Shown here: positions 35,647 to 44,669 of the stretch, piece after piece
Layout: every line of letters starts with the position of its first letter
Numbering within the stretch: position 1 is the stretch's first letter
The notes under the pieces: model-generated
Told to the model about the DNA's origin: nothing
The model's input: the letters and a program-made list of their open reading frames with translations, nothing else
Databases searched by the model: none
Origin: Streptomyces canus 299MFChir4.1
GTDB taxonomy: Bacteria; Actinomycetota; Actinomycetes; Streptomycetales; Streptomycetaceae
Assembly (NCBI RefSeq): GCF_000383615.1
Contig: NZ_KB911592.1
Location: 1-64,000 of the forward strand
Reading direction: 5' to 3'
DNA: 64,000 nt
Program-made: the position numbers and the translations under genes

Positions 35647-37767
35647 TCAGTCGGCCGGTGTCAGGGCGACCTCGGCGCTGCCCGAGAGGGACGGCAGGCC
35701 GTCAGGGGGCGTGTCGGTGTAGGAGGCGTTGAAGACCGCCTTGAGGTTGTCCGAACCGGAGTGACCGCCGTCCACGAACGTCTTGAACGATCCGGAGCAG
35801 CCGTTGCTCGTCGACAGCGGGTGGCCGTGCGAGTCGTGGCCCAGGATGAACGAGACGCTGACCTTCGCGCAGTCCACCGGCTGGTCGTCGGTGACGGTGA
35901 CCTGCCAGGTGACCGTGTCACCCCAGTGGAACGCGGTGCCGCCGTGCGGTGCCGGGTCGGTGGTGAGCGAGACGACGGGCGCCTTGTTGCCGACGACGAC
36001 GGGAACGGACGCGGAGGCCGAACGCCCAGTGCTGTCGGTGACCTTCAGCGTGGCATCGTAGACGCCGTTCTTGGTGAATGTGTGCTTCGGGTTGGCCTCC
36101 CTGGAGTCGACCGTGCCGTCGGCGTCGAAGTCCCAGGCGTAGCGGAGGGCGTCGCCGTCGGCGTCCTTCGTGCCGGCGCTGGAGAACTGGACGGTCAGCG
36201 GGCTGGTGCCGTTGACCAGGTCCGCTGCGACCTTCGGCTCCGGGGTGCGGTTGCCCCGGGTGAAGTCGATGCGGGAGAGCTGGGCCTCGGGCAGCTCCGC
36301 GAAGTACCCGGTGCCGTACTCGAGGACGTACAAGGCGCCGTCCGGGCCGAACTCGGCGTCGATCGGGCCGTCCGTCGTGATCGTGGGGATCGCGTCCTCG
36401 ATCTTGAGGACCTCGTTCTTCTTGCCGAGGGTGATGGCCTTCATCTGATCACGGGTCCACTCGTAGAAGAGCGGCTTGCCGTCGAAGTACTGGGGCCAGC
36501 GATTCTGTGCCTTGTTCCGCTTGTCGTACTGGTACACCGGGCCGCCCATGGGTCCGATGCCGCCCGTGCCGAGTTCCGGGAACTCCGCGGAGGCCCCGTA
36601 GCCGTACACGATCTCCGCGTCCTCAACCGCCGGCAGCACGCTGCGGCCGGTGTTGTGACGCGAGTCGTTGACCGGCTTCGCGCAGTCGAAGGCTCCGCTC
36701 GACTTCTGGGTGGCGAAGTCGTAGTCCTGGTACGGCATGTCCTGGGTCACGCAGAAGGGCCAGCCGTAGTTGGCGGGGCGGTCGATGACCATCCAGCGCC
36801 CCTGGCCTGCGGGGCCGCGGTTGGGGTTGGCCTCGTTGGCGTCCGGCGAGTAGTCGCCGACGTAGACCTCGCCGGTCTTCTCGTCCACGCCGAAACGGAA
36901 CGGGTTGCGCAGACCCATGGCGTAGATCTCGGGACGCGTCTTCGCGGTGCCCGGCGCGAACAGGTTGCCACGCGGTATCTGGTAGCCGCCGCCGGGCTTG
37001 ACCTGGATGCGCAGGACCTTGCCACGCAGGTCGTTGGTGTTGCCCGCGGTGCGCCGCGCGTCGTAGGCCGGGTTGCGGTCGGGGCGGTCGTCGAGCGGGG
37101 CGTAGCCGTCGGAGGAGAACGGGTTGGAGTCGTCGCCGGTCGACAGGAACAGGTTGCCCTTGCGGTCGAAGTCGATCTTGCCGCCGACATGGCAGCAGAT
37201 TCCGCGGTCGGCCGGTACCTCGATGACCTTCTGCTCGGTGGCGAAGTCGAGCTTGTTGCCGACGAGTTTGAACCGCGACAGGCGGGTGACGCCCTTGTAC
37301 TTGGCGAAGTCCGCGTCTGTGCCGAACTGCGGCGCGTCCCCTTCGTTGACTCCCGGGGTGGCCGGGTCGTCCATGGGGGTGGTGAGACGGGGCGAGTAGT
37401 AGAGGTAGACCCAGTGGTTCTTGGCGAAGCCGGGGTCGACGGCGATGCCCTGTACGCCTTCCTCGTCGTGCTGGTAGAGCCCTGCGGGGCTCTTCTTCAT
37501 GTCGGCGGCAAGGAAGTTCACGCCGCTCTTGGGGTCATGGACGCGGACCTCTCCCGTGCGCGCCGTGTGCAGCACTCGGCGGTCGGGCAGGACGGCGAGG
37601 GCCATGGGCTCGCCCGGGCGGTCGTTGAGGGTGACCTTCTGGAAGTCCGACGAAGCCGGCGGTGCGGGGTCCGGTTTGGCGGCCTGCGCTGGGGAGAGCG
37701 GCAGGAGCCCGACGGCTCCGGCCAACGCAGCCGCCCCCACGAGGGTGACGATCCGTCTGTTGCGCAC
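35647..37767 (-). CDS. Secreted PQQ-type glucose/sorbosone dehydrogenase-like protein with PKD domain
   Basis: 706 residues. Signal peptide (to about 29), then a six-bladed propeller (about 40-490) with GICCHVGGKIDF, FLSTGDDSNPF, LRGKVLRIQVK and GLRNPFRF, as in soluble aldose dehydrogenases. A PKD domain (about 500-590) and a C-terminal beta domain follow. GTG 37767 sits behind AAAGGAG. Electron donor sugar unknown; large relatives are often annotated next to isomerase-like proteins such as the one upstream. Confidence 0.85.
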   Translation of the reverse strand: MRNRRIVTLVGAAALAGAVGLLPLSPAQAAKPDPAPPASSDFQKVTLNDRPGEPMALAVLPDRRVLHTARTGEVRVHDPKSGVNFLAADMKKSPAGLYQHDEEGVQGIAVDPGFAKNHWVYLYYSPRLTTPMDDPATPGVNEGDAPQFGTDADFAKYKGVTRLSRFKLVGNKLDFATEQKVIEVPADRGICCHVGGKIDFDRKGNLFLSTGDDSNPFSSDGYAPLDDRPDRNPAYDARRTAGNTNDLRGKVLRIQVKPGGGYQIPRGNLFAPGTAKTRPEIYAMGLRNPFRFGVDEKTGEVYVGDYSPDANEANPNRGPAGQGRWMVIDRPANYGWPFCVTQDMPYQDYDFATQKSSGAFDCAKPVNDSRHNTGRSVLPAVEDAEIVYGYGASAEFPELGTGGIGPMGGPVYQYDKRNKAQNRWPQYFDGKPLFYEWTRDQMKAITLGKKNEVLKIEDAIPTITTDGPIDAEFGPDGALYVLEYGTGYFAELPEAQLSRIDFTRGNRTPEPKVAADLVNGTSPLTVQFSSAGTKDADGDALRYAWDFDADGTVDSREANPKHTFTKNGVYDATLKVTDSTGRSASASVPVVVGNKAPVVSLTTDPAPHGGTAFHWGDTVTWQVTVTDDQPVDCAKVSVSFILGHDSHGHPLSTSNGCSGSFKTFVDGGHSGSDNLKAVFNASYTDTPPDGLPSLSGSAEVALTPAD

Positions 37768-37902
37768 TCAGAACTCCTTTGGTCTGGCCTGCGGGTGAAA
37801 AGAAGAGCCAGGCGGAATGCGTGAGTTGGACGCCAGTGCGCCCGCTTTCCAGGCTCCCGTCCGACGCCAACACGCCGGGCGGGCACCATGGGTGACATGT
37901 GG

Positions 37903-39084
37903 TCAGTGGCGGGCGCGCAGGGCCGCGAGGTTGTCGTAGCCGATGCGGGCGAAGTCCAGGGACTGGCCGGGGACGCTCGTGCTGGGTGCGTTGTCCTGCT
38001 CGACCATCGGGTTGCGGTAGTTCTTGGCCCCCACCCGGGTGAAGAACCGCCGGTAGTCGATGTCACCGGTGCCGAACGGCACCATGTCGTAGCCCATGCC
38101 GTTCTGGGTGTTGACGACGCCGTCCTTGGCGTGGAAGAGCGGGAAACGGGTGCTGTTGCGCTCCACGAGTGCGGCCGGGTCGAAGACGCGCTCGCGCTGT
38201 GAGCCGTCGTGGGCGGTGTACGTGTGGAACTTGTACTGGGCCACGTGCGCCCAGAAGACGTCCAGTTCCAGGTAGACGCTCTTGCGGTCGGTCACCTTCA
38301 GGAAGTACTCCAGCTTGCGGATGCCGGAGCTGCGGGTGGGCCGGCCCTGGGCGTCGAGCGGGCCGCCGTCGAGCAGGAAGTCGTAGGCCGCGTCGTGGTT
38401 GTGGGTGTAAAGCTTGATGCCCTCACGGCACGCGAGGGCGCCCAGGGTGTTCCACTTCTGCGCGGCGACGTCCCAGTCCGCCCGGTAGGGGGTGTTGGTG
38501 GGGTCGGCGCCGGTGCCCATGTGCTCCATGCCGAGGATGTGGGCGATCTCCAGCCAGCGCTTGAACGTGTCCCGGTCGGCCGGCGTCAGCGGCCAGGACG
38601 GCGGGATGTAGCCGTGGCTGCCCTGCGCCCGCAGCCCGTACTCGTCGAGCCAGGAGCGCAGCAGCTTCGCGCCCTGGACCGTGCCGAGATCCGCGCCACC
38701 GGGCGCGTTGGCGTGCTGGCCGTAGCCGGCGAACTCCACCTGGCGGTAGCCGAAGCGCGACAGCTGCTTGAACACCTCACGGAAGCCGGAGGGCAGGTCG
38801 GAGGCGAGCGGGTCGCGGCCGATCGCGTCCCGGACGGTGTAGAGGATGATGCCGCGCTTGTGCGGCGGGACCAGGGCGGAGCGGCCGTGGTCATGGCCGC
38901 CGGCCTGTGATCTGTTCTGCGCCAGTGCGGGCGCGGCGCCGAAGACCGGGGTCGCGATCGCCGCCCCGGTGACGGCCGTGCAGGTGCTGAGGAAGCGGCG
39001 GCGGCTGACGCCTAGTGCGCGGCGCAGGGTGTCGCCGGTGACGGCTTCGTCGTTGAACGCGGTCACAGGGGTTCTCTCTTTCAT
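37903..39084 (-). CDS. Tat-exported sugar phosphate isomerase/epimerase-like (TIM barrel) protein
   Basis: About 393 residues. Tat signal SRRRFLSTCTAV; TIM-barrel of the xylose isomerase/endonuclease IV family with KRGIILYTVRDAIGRD at strand 1, EFAGYG, YTHNHDA, LELDVFW and FHAKDG, whose Glu/His/Asp residues usually bind a metal. Export makes a phosphate substrate unlikely. Start ATG 39084 or GTG 39066. Lies between the inositol-phosphate-synthase-like and dehydrogenase genes on the same strand. Confidence 0.83.
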   Translation of the reverse strand: MKERTPVTAFNDEAVTGDTLRRALGVSRRRFLSTCTAVTGAAIATPVFGAAPALAQNRSQAGGHDHGRSALVPPHKRGIILYTVRDAIGRDPLASDLPSGFREVFKQLSRFGYRQVEFAGYGQHANAPGGADLGTVQGAKLLRSWLDEYGLRAQGSHGYIPPSWPLTPADRDTFKRWLEIAHILGMEHMGTGADPTNTPYRADWDVAAQKWNTLGALACREGIKLYTHNHDAAYDFLLDGGPLDAQGRPTRSSGIRKLEYFLKVTDRKSVYLELDVFWAHVAQYKFHTYTAHDGSQRERVFDPAALVERNSTRFPLFHAKDGVVNTQNGMGYDMVPFGTGDIDYRRFFTRVGAKNYRNPMVEQDNAPSTSVPGQSLDFARIGYDNLAALRARH

Positions 39085-39257
39085 CGTCGCAGTGCTGCGG
39101 GTGCCTTGCGGCTTTCGTCTCCGGCGAGGCCGACGAGCCGCGGGTGAAGGGACTTCACTTCGGTGGCCGCTGCACGGCCGGATACTGCGCGGGGGGTGGA
39201 GATCAGGACGAGCGGACAGTCGTCCGCCCGGGGCGCGCGTCGGGGGGAGGGAGCGGA

Positions 39258-40427
39258 TCACCGCCCCTTCCGCAGGCGGTCGGCGAACGACAGCAGCGCG
39301 GTGAACTGCTCCGAGAGACCCGACGGGCCCCCGTCGGGGTCCTTGAAGTAGAAGCCCAGCTCCGGGAGCGGACCGGACAGGCCCGCCTCGTGGGCACGGG
39401 CCACCAGGCGGGCCAGGTCCAGCACGAGCGGTGCGGCCAGGGCCGAGTCGCAGCCCTGCCAGGTGGTCTGGAGGATCATGCGGGTGCCGAGGAAGCCGTC
39501 GAAGGCGATGTGGTCCCAGGCGGTCTTCCAGTCGCCGAGCACCGGTACGTCGTCGATGTGCACCTCGCCCTGCGGGGTGTGCCCGAGGGTGTCGGCCAGG
39601 ACGCGTTCCTTGCCGGCGTTCTTCGCCGCGGCCGCGCCCGGGTCTGCCAGGGCCGCCCCGTCACCGCCGCCCAGCAGATTGGTGCCGGACCAGGCTCGTA
39701 CCTCGAGGGCACGCTGGACGAACATCGGGGCGAGCGCGGCTCGCAACAGGGTCTGGCCGGTCTTGCCGTCCCGGCCCGCGTGGGGCAGTGCGCCGACCGC
39801 GGCGGCCTCCGTGAGGGCAGGGGTGCGCAACCCGGTGGACGGCGTGAAGTTGACGTAGGGGCAGCCGGCCCGCACGGCGGCGGCCGCGTAGAGGGAGCTG
39901 GGCGGCAGTCGTACGGCGTCGGGTTCGGGCAGCGGCTCGGTGGAGGAGACGTTGACGACGACCACGCGTGCCAGTGCGTTGCGCACGCGGAACGAGGTGA
40001 GGTCGGCCGCGAAGTCCGCGATGAGTTCCTCGTCGCCGCGCGTGTCGCCCGGGAGCGGGCCGCCGAGGCGTATCTCCTCGTCCGCTGCCTGGAGTTCGGC
40101 GCGCACGGCGGGGGCTAGCCCGTGCGGCAGAACACCCGCGTCGGTGAGGTGTTCGGCCCGCTTGTGCAGCGGACTGTGGGCGGTGTCATGACCGCCGAAG
40201 ACGAGTGAGGGCAGGGGCGGCAGGCCCATGCCGTCGAAGGGGGCGGTCTCGGTCACCATGCCGGTCGGCGGCCGCAGTCCGGCGCTGACCGCCGCGCATC
40301 CGGCGACGGCGGTGGTGGCCACCGATCCGCGGGCTCCGACGAACCAGACACCGGTGCGTGCGGTCCGCCCGCCGGTCCGGGGCTCCGATGCGTTCCCGTC
40401 GTTCTTCACGGGCTGCCTCCCTGCCAT
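39258..40427 (-). CDS. Myo-inositol-1-phosphate-synthase-like protein
   Basis: 389 residues. N-terminal NAD fold (VWFVGARGSVATT) and the central motifs FTPSTG, GRDGKTGQTLLRA, SGTNLLGGGDG and KTAWDHIAFDGFLG match inositol-3-phosphate synthases of the shorter bacterial type. It would make or modify an inositol-phosphate-like compound. ATG 40427 has only a weak ribosome binding site. An inverted repeat (40689-40705) lies upstream. Confidence 0.85.
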   Translation of the reverse strand: MAGRQPVKNDGNASEPRTGGRTARTGVWFVGARGSVATTAVAGCAAVSAGLRPPTGMVTETAPFDGMGLPPLPSLVFGGHDTAHSPLHKRAEHLTDAGVLPHGLAPAVRAELQAADEEIRLGGPLPGDTRGDEELIADFAADLTSFRVRNALARVVVVNVSSTEPLPEPDAVRLPPSSLYAAAAVRAGCPYVNFTPSTGLRTPALTEAAAVGALPHAGRDGKTGQTLLRAALAPMFVQRALEVRAWSGTNLLGGGDGAALADPGAAAAKNAGKERVLADTLGHTPQGEVHIDDVPVLGDWKTAWDHIAFDGFLGTRMILQTTWQGCDSALAAPLVLDLARLVARAHEAGLSGPLPELGFYFKDPDGGPSGLSEQFTALLSFADRLRKGR

Positions 40428-40880
40428 GTCGATGTTCCGATGTGGTTGGAGGACGGTGGGCGGGGACGCGAGGGCCTCCCGCTCACCGTCGGCCTTGGGA
40501 CGGCTTTGGCCGCGGCCTGGAGAGCTGCTCCGTGATGCGCGCGGTTGCGGCTTTCGAGGGGGCGGCAAGGAGCCGCCGGTGAGAAGTACGCGGTGCCTGA
40601 AGGTTCTTGGCCCTGCGCTGTGCAGGGTCGACCTCGGCCGGCCGCGGCCGAGGGCTGCGCTGTACGGCCGTGACGCGTCGTCAGTTCCGAACCACTGTGT
40701 GGTTCCTGTACACGAAGGGACCGTAGCCTCGTTCGTCCTTGGCCGGAACCCCTCGCGCAGGGAAACGGCGAACTTCTTCCAGAGTCAGGACAAAGCCGTG
40801 TTCGGACAGCCCGGTTCAGCCCGGTGGCTTTCCCGCTACCGGGCCATGACCCGATCGGCTCTCACCAGGCCGAAAGGCCG
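40428..40880. other. Non-coding promoter region of the minus-strand group
   Basis: No gene recognised. Contains the palindrome GAACCACtgtGTGGTTC at 40689-40705, 262 bases before the inositol-phosphate-synthase-like start, a good operator candidate. Confidence 0.5.
40689..40705. promoter_or_regulatory. Palindrome GAACCACtgtGTGGTTC
   Basis: Perfect 7-base arms with a 3-base centre in the only gap between two minus-strand gene groups. The binding protein is unknown; the ROK regulator nearby is one candidate. Confidence 0.45.
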
Positions 40881-41183
40881 CTACGACGGCGTCAGCACCG
40901 CAACCGCTGTGCCGGTCTGCGCCTCCTGCTGAATGATGGCGTCGCACACGGCCTGGCCCACCAGGTGGTTGGAGATCGCCCAGCACTTGAGGCCGTACTT
41001 GTCGAGCAGCGCGTGCCGCGAGTCGAGATAGGACGGATCCGCGAGCGCCTTGTCGACCTCGAAGTGGTCGCCCCAGCAGGCGAGTTCAAGGCCGTCGTAA
41101 CCGAAGTCGCGGGCGAGGCGGCAGACCTCTTCGAGGGGGAGGTCGGCCCACTGGCCGGTGAAGAGCGTGAACGTGCGCGGCAT
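40881..41183 (-). pseudogene. Truncated sugar phosphate isomerase/epimerase (IolE/IolH type)
   Basis: From ATG 41183 (AGGAGG upstream) the protein starts MPRTFTLFTGQWADLPLEEV and follows the TIM-barrel isomerase family to HLVGQAVCD, about residue 81, then ends after 19 residues of unrelated sequence (IIQQEAQTGTAVAVLTPS). Family members have about 330 residues. The foreign tail resembles the C-terminus of an oxidoreductase, so a deletion probably fused two genes. Confidence 0.75.
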
Positions 41184-41197
41184 CTCTGGGAGCCTCC

Positions 41198-42394
41198 TCA
41201 GACGGCAATCGGGGTGTAGACGGAGTTCTTCTCGGCGCTCTCCTCCACGGCCGCGAGCACCCGCTGGACCTGCAGACCGTCGGCGAAGGAGGGGTCGGGG
41301 CGGCGGCCCTCGGCGATCGCGTGGACGAGGTCGCGGGCCTGGTGGACGAAGGTGTGCTCGTAACCGAGACCGTGGCCCGGCGGCCACCAGGCGTCCAGGT
41401 AGGGGTGGTCGGGCTCGGTGACGAGGATGCGGCGGAAGCCCGCTGTGGCGGCGGGCTCCCGATGGTCGTGGAAGGACAGCTCGTTGAGCCGCTCCAGGTC
41501 GAACGCGAGCGAACCGGACTCACCGTTGATCTCCAGACGCAGGGCGTTCTTGCGCCCTGTCGCCATCCGGGTCGCTTCGAACGTGGCGAGCGCTCCTGAG
41601 GTGAGCCGGCCCGTGAAGACGGCCGCGTCGTCGACCGTCACGGGCCCACGCCGGATGCCGGCGGTCGCTGTCAGGCCGGAGGACGCGCCGTCGAGGCGTG
41701 GGCGCTCCTTGACGAAGGTCTCCATCTGGGCGGAGACGCCGACCAACACCTCACCCGCCAGGTACTGCGCGAGGTCGACGATGTGCGCGCCGAGGTCGCC
41801 GAGCGCCCCCGAGCCCGCGTGCTCCCGCTGGAGCCGCCACGTCAGCGGGAAGTCGGGGTCGACCAGCCAGTCCTGGAGGTAGCTGACCCGTACGTGGCGC
41901 AGCGTGCCGAGCCTGCCGTCCGCGATGAGGCCGCGCGCGAACGTGAGGGCCGGCACCCGCCGGTAGTTGAAGCCCACCATGGCCAACTGCCCCCGCGAGC
42001 GGGCCGCTTCGGCGGCTTCGACCATGGCCTCCGCCTCGGCGACCGAATTGGCCAGCGGCTTCTCGCACAGGACGTGCTTGCCCGCCTCCAGCGCCGCGAT
42101 CGCGATCTCCGCATGGCTGTCGCCGGGTGTGCAGATGTCGACGAGTTGTACGTCGTCGCGGGCTATGAGGGCGCGCCAGTCGGTCTCCGTCGCGGCCCAG
42201 CCGTGCTGGTCGGCCGCCGCCCGCACACCGTGTGCGTCGCGTCCGGCGATCGCGGCCATGACCGGCCGCAGCGGCAGGTCGAACACGTGCCCTGCGGTGC
42301 GCCAGCCTTGTGAGTGCGCGGCGCCCATGAACGCGTAGCCGACCATGCCGACGCCGAGCGTCGGCGGTGCCGTCCGGCTGTCCCTCTGTTCCAT
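41198..42394 (-). CDS. Gfo/Idh/MocA-family sugar or inositol oxidoreductase
   Basis: 398 residues. N-terminal NAD(P) fold (GVGMVGYAFMGAAHSQGW), the conserved EKPLAN catalytic Lys motif near residue 105, and GDLGAHIVDLAQ with the catalytic His region. A strong GAGGAGG precedes ATG 42394. It follows the transporter genes and precedes an isomerase fragment, a standard inositol or sugar catabolic order. Confidence 0.9.
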   Translation of the reverse strand: MEQRDSRTAPPTLGVGMVGYAFMGAAHSQGWRTAGHVFDLPLRPVMAAIAGRDAHGVRAAADQHGWAATETDWRALIARDDVQLVDICTPGDSHAEIAIAALEAGKHVLCEKPLANSVAEAEAMVEAAEAARSRGQLAMVGFNYRRVPALTFARGLIADGRLGTLRHVRVSYLQDWLVDPDFPLTWRLQREHAGSGALGDLGAHIVDLAQYLAGEVLVGVSAQMETFVKERPRLDGASSGLTATAGIRRGPVTVDDAAVFTGRLTSGALATFEATRMATGRKNALRLEINGESGSLAFDLERLNELSFHDHREPAATAGFRRILVTEPDHPYLDAWWPPGHGLGYEHTFVHQARDLVHAIAEGRRPDPSFADGLQVQRVLAAVEESAEKNSVYTPIAV

Positions 42395-42462
42395 ACGGAT
42401 TCCTCCTCGTCGGAGTGTCACTGACTCGTGGTGCTGTGCGCGGGGCCCGTGTCCCGGCCCGG

Positions 42463-43512
42463 TCAGATGAAGCCGGTCGGCAGGTACTGGTCGACGTTGT
42501 CCTTGGTGACCACGGCCGAGTAGAGGGTCAGCGAGGACGGGATCTCGAACTCGGCGAGACCGCCGACGCCCTTGCCCTGGCCGAGCGCCCGGGCGAGATC
42601 GATGGCGGAGGCGGCCATGGTCGGCGGATAGAGGACGGTCGCCTTCAGCACGCTGTTGCCTGCCTTGATGGCGTCCATCGCGGACTTGGCCCCGGCACCG
42701 CCGACCATCAGGAAGTCGTCGCGGCCGGCCTGGTCGATGGCGCGCAGCGCACCCACGCCCTGGTCGTCGTCGTGGTTCCACAGCGCGTCGAAGCTCGGCT
42801 GGGCCTGCAGCAGTTGTGCCGTCTTGGCCTGACCGGACTCGACCGTGAAGTCGGCCGCCTGGCGGGCCACCTTCCGGATGTTGGGATAGTTCTTCAGGGC
42901 GTCGTCGAAGCCCTTGGTGCGCTGCTGGGTCAGTTCGAGGTTGTCCAGGCCGGCGAGTTCGACGACCTTCGCGTTCTTCTTGCCCTTGAGCTGCTCGCCG
43001 ATGTAGTGCCCGGCGTTGAGGCCCATGCCGTAGTTGTCGCCGCCGATCCAGCAGCGGTACGCCTGCGGGGAGGCGAACACACGGTCCAGGTTGACGACGG
43101 GGATGCCCGCCCTCATGGCCTGCAGGCCGACCTGGGTGAGCGCCTTGCCGTCGGCCGGCAGGATCACCAGGACGTCGACCTTCTTGTTGATCAGCGTCTG
43201 GACCTGTCCGATCTGCTGCGCGGTGTCGTTGGAGCCCTCGGTGATCTCCAGCGTCACGTCCGAGTACTTCTTCGCACGCGACTTGGCGTTGGAGTTGATG
43301 GCGTTGAGCCAGCCGTGGTCGGCCTGCGGTCCGGCGAAGCCGATGGTGACGGCCTTGCCCGGCTTGTCGTCCGCGACCGGGGCGGCGTTGTCCGCGGCCT
43401 GTTCCTGCTCCTTGGGCTCATTGCTGGTACAGGCCGTGAGCAGCGCGCCGGCGGAGACGGCGGCGGTCCCGAACAGCAGTGCTCTGCGGCTGGTGGCAGG
43501 GGTTCTTGCCAT
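42463..43512 (-). CDS. Ribose/inositol-type ABC transporter binding lipoprotein
   Basis: 349 residues, periplasmic-binding-protein type 1. The Tat-like start TSRRALLFG runs to lipobox LLTAC. AVTIGFAGPQADHGW and ILPADGKAL are typical of sugar-binding RbsB relatives. Separated from the permease gene by 128 bases holding a stable hairpin. Confidence 0.88.
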   Translation of the reverse strand: MARTPATSRRALLFGTAAVSAGALLTACTSNEPKEQEQAADNAAPVADDKPGKAVTIGFAGPQADHGWLNAINSNAKSRAKKYSDVTLEITEGSNDTAQQIGQVQTLINKKVDVLVILPADGKALTQVGLQAMRAGIPVVNLDRVFASPQAYRCWIGGDNYGMGLNAGHYIGEQLKGKKNAKVVELAGLDNLELTQQRTKGFDDALKNYPNIRKVARQAADFTVESGQAKTAQLLQAQPSFDALWNHDDDQGVGALRAIDQAGRDDFLMVGGAGAKSAMDAIKAGNSVLKATVLYPPTMAASAIDLARALGQGKGVGGLAEFEIPSSLTLYSAVVTKDNVDQYLPTGFI

Positions 43513-43592
43513 GGCGGATCGACCCTTCGACTGGGCGGTGTGCGTCACATGGAGTCCGACTGGACGGTGTGCGTCCGACGGAGGAGGTGGGG

Positions 43593-43625
43593 GCCGGACG
43601 GCGGTGTCAGGGGCCGCCGTCCGGC
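43593..43625 (-). other. Intercistronic hairpin between permease and binding-protein genes
   Basis: 12 perfect pairs (43593-43604 with 43614-43625). A second stem, GCTGCACGG (43630-43638) with CCGTGCAGC (43651-43659), overlaps the permease stop. Likely a processing or partial termination point that changes the ratio of binding protein to channel. Confidence 0.55.
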
Positions 43626-43640
43626 GTGCGCTGCACGGTG

Positions 43641-44669
43641 TCAGGTGTCGCCGTGCAGCGAGCGGCGCTGAACCAGCACGGCGGCGACGATGATGGCGCC
43701 CTTCGCGATCTGCTGGACAGCGGTCTCGAGGTTGTTCAGAGCGAAGATGTTGGTGATCGTGGTGAACACCAGGACGCCGAGGACGGAGCCGATGATGGTG
43801 CCGCGGCCGCCGCTGAGCAGCGTGCCGCCGATGATCGCCGCGGCGATGGCGTCCAGCTCGTAGAGGTTGCCGTTGGTGTTCTGCCCCGAGCCGGCGAGCA
43901 CGATCAGCATGAACGCGGCGACACCGCAGCACAGCCCGGACAGCAGGTACAGGTACAGGCGCTGGCGGCGCACGTCGATACCGGCGAGCCGGGCCGCTTC
44001 CGCGTTGCCGCCGACCGCGACGGTGCGGCGGCCGAAGGTGGTGCGGTTGAGCACCAGCCAGCCGATGACGGTGACCGCGGCGAAGATCAGCACAAGGGGC
44101 GGGATGCCGAGGACGTAGGAGTCCCTGGCCCCCAGATCGAGCACCGACGCGACGCTCACGATCTGCGTGCTGCCGTCCGTGATCTGCAGCGCGAGGCCCC
44201 GGGCGGAGGCGAGCATGGCCAGCGTCGCGATGAACGGCACCATCCTGCCGTAGGCGATCAGCAGACCGTTCACCAGGCCACAGCCCACACCGACGATCAC
44301 CGCGGTGAAGAGGATGCCCGCGAAGCCGAACTCCTGGGTGGCCACGGTCGTCGCCCACACCGAGGCGAGTGCCACGATCGCGCCGACCGACAGGTCGATG
44401 CCGCCGCTGGTGATGACGAACGTCATGCCGACGGTGACGACGCCGATCACGGACGCCTGGGTGAGGACGAGTTGCAGATTGCTCGTCGCGAGGAACTCGT
44501 CCGGTGCGGTGATCCCGCCGACCGCCACGAGGACGGCGAGAACGCCGAGCAAGGACAGCGTGCGCACGTCCCACCACGGACCCGATCGGCGCGAACTGCG
44601 CTGCTCCCCCGCGGACTTGGTCGCGGACGTCGGTGCGTCCTTGTGCGCGGCGGTGGACGGCTGCGTCAT
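43641..44669 (-). CDS. Ribose/inositol-type ABC transporter permease
   Basis: 342 residues with about 8-10 membrane helices; GMTFVITSGGIDLSVG is the RbsC signature, and GGTLLSGGRGTIIGS follows near the end. ATG overlaps the ATPase stop by 4 bases. Confidence 0.9.
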   Translation of the reverse strand: MTQPSTAAHKDAPTSATKSAGEQRSSRRSGPWWDVRTLSLLGVLAVLVAVGGITAPDEFLATSNLQLVLTQASVIGVVTVGMTFVITSGGIDLSVGAIVALASVWATTVATQEFGFAGILFTAVIVGVGCGLVNGLLIAYGRMVPFIATLAMLASARGLALQITDGSTQIVSVASVLDLGARDSYVLGIPPLVLIFAAVTVIGWLVLNRTTFGRRTVAVGGNAEAARLAGIDVRRQRLYLYLLSGLCCGVAAFMLIVLAGSGQNTNGNLYELDAIAAAIIGGTLLSGGRGTIIGSVLGVLVFTTITNIFALNNLETAVQQIAKGAIIVAAVLVQRRSLHGDT

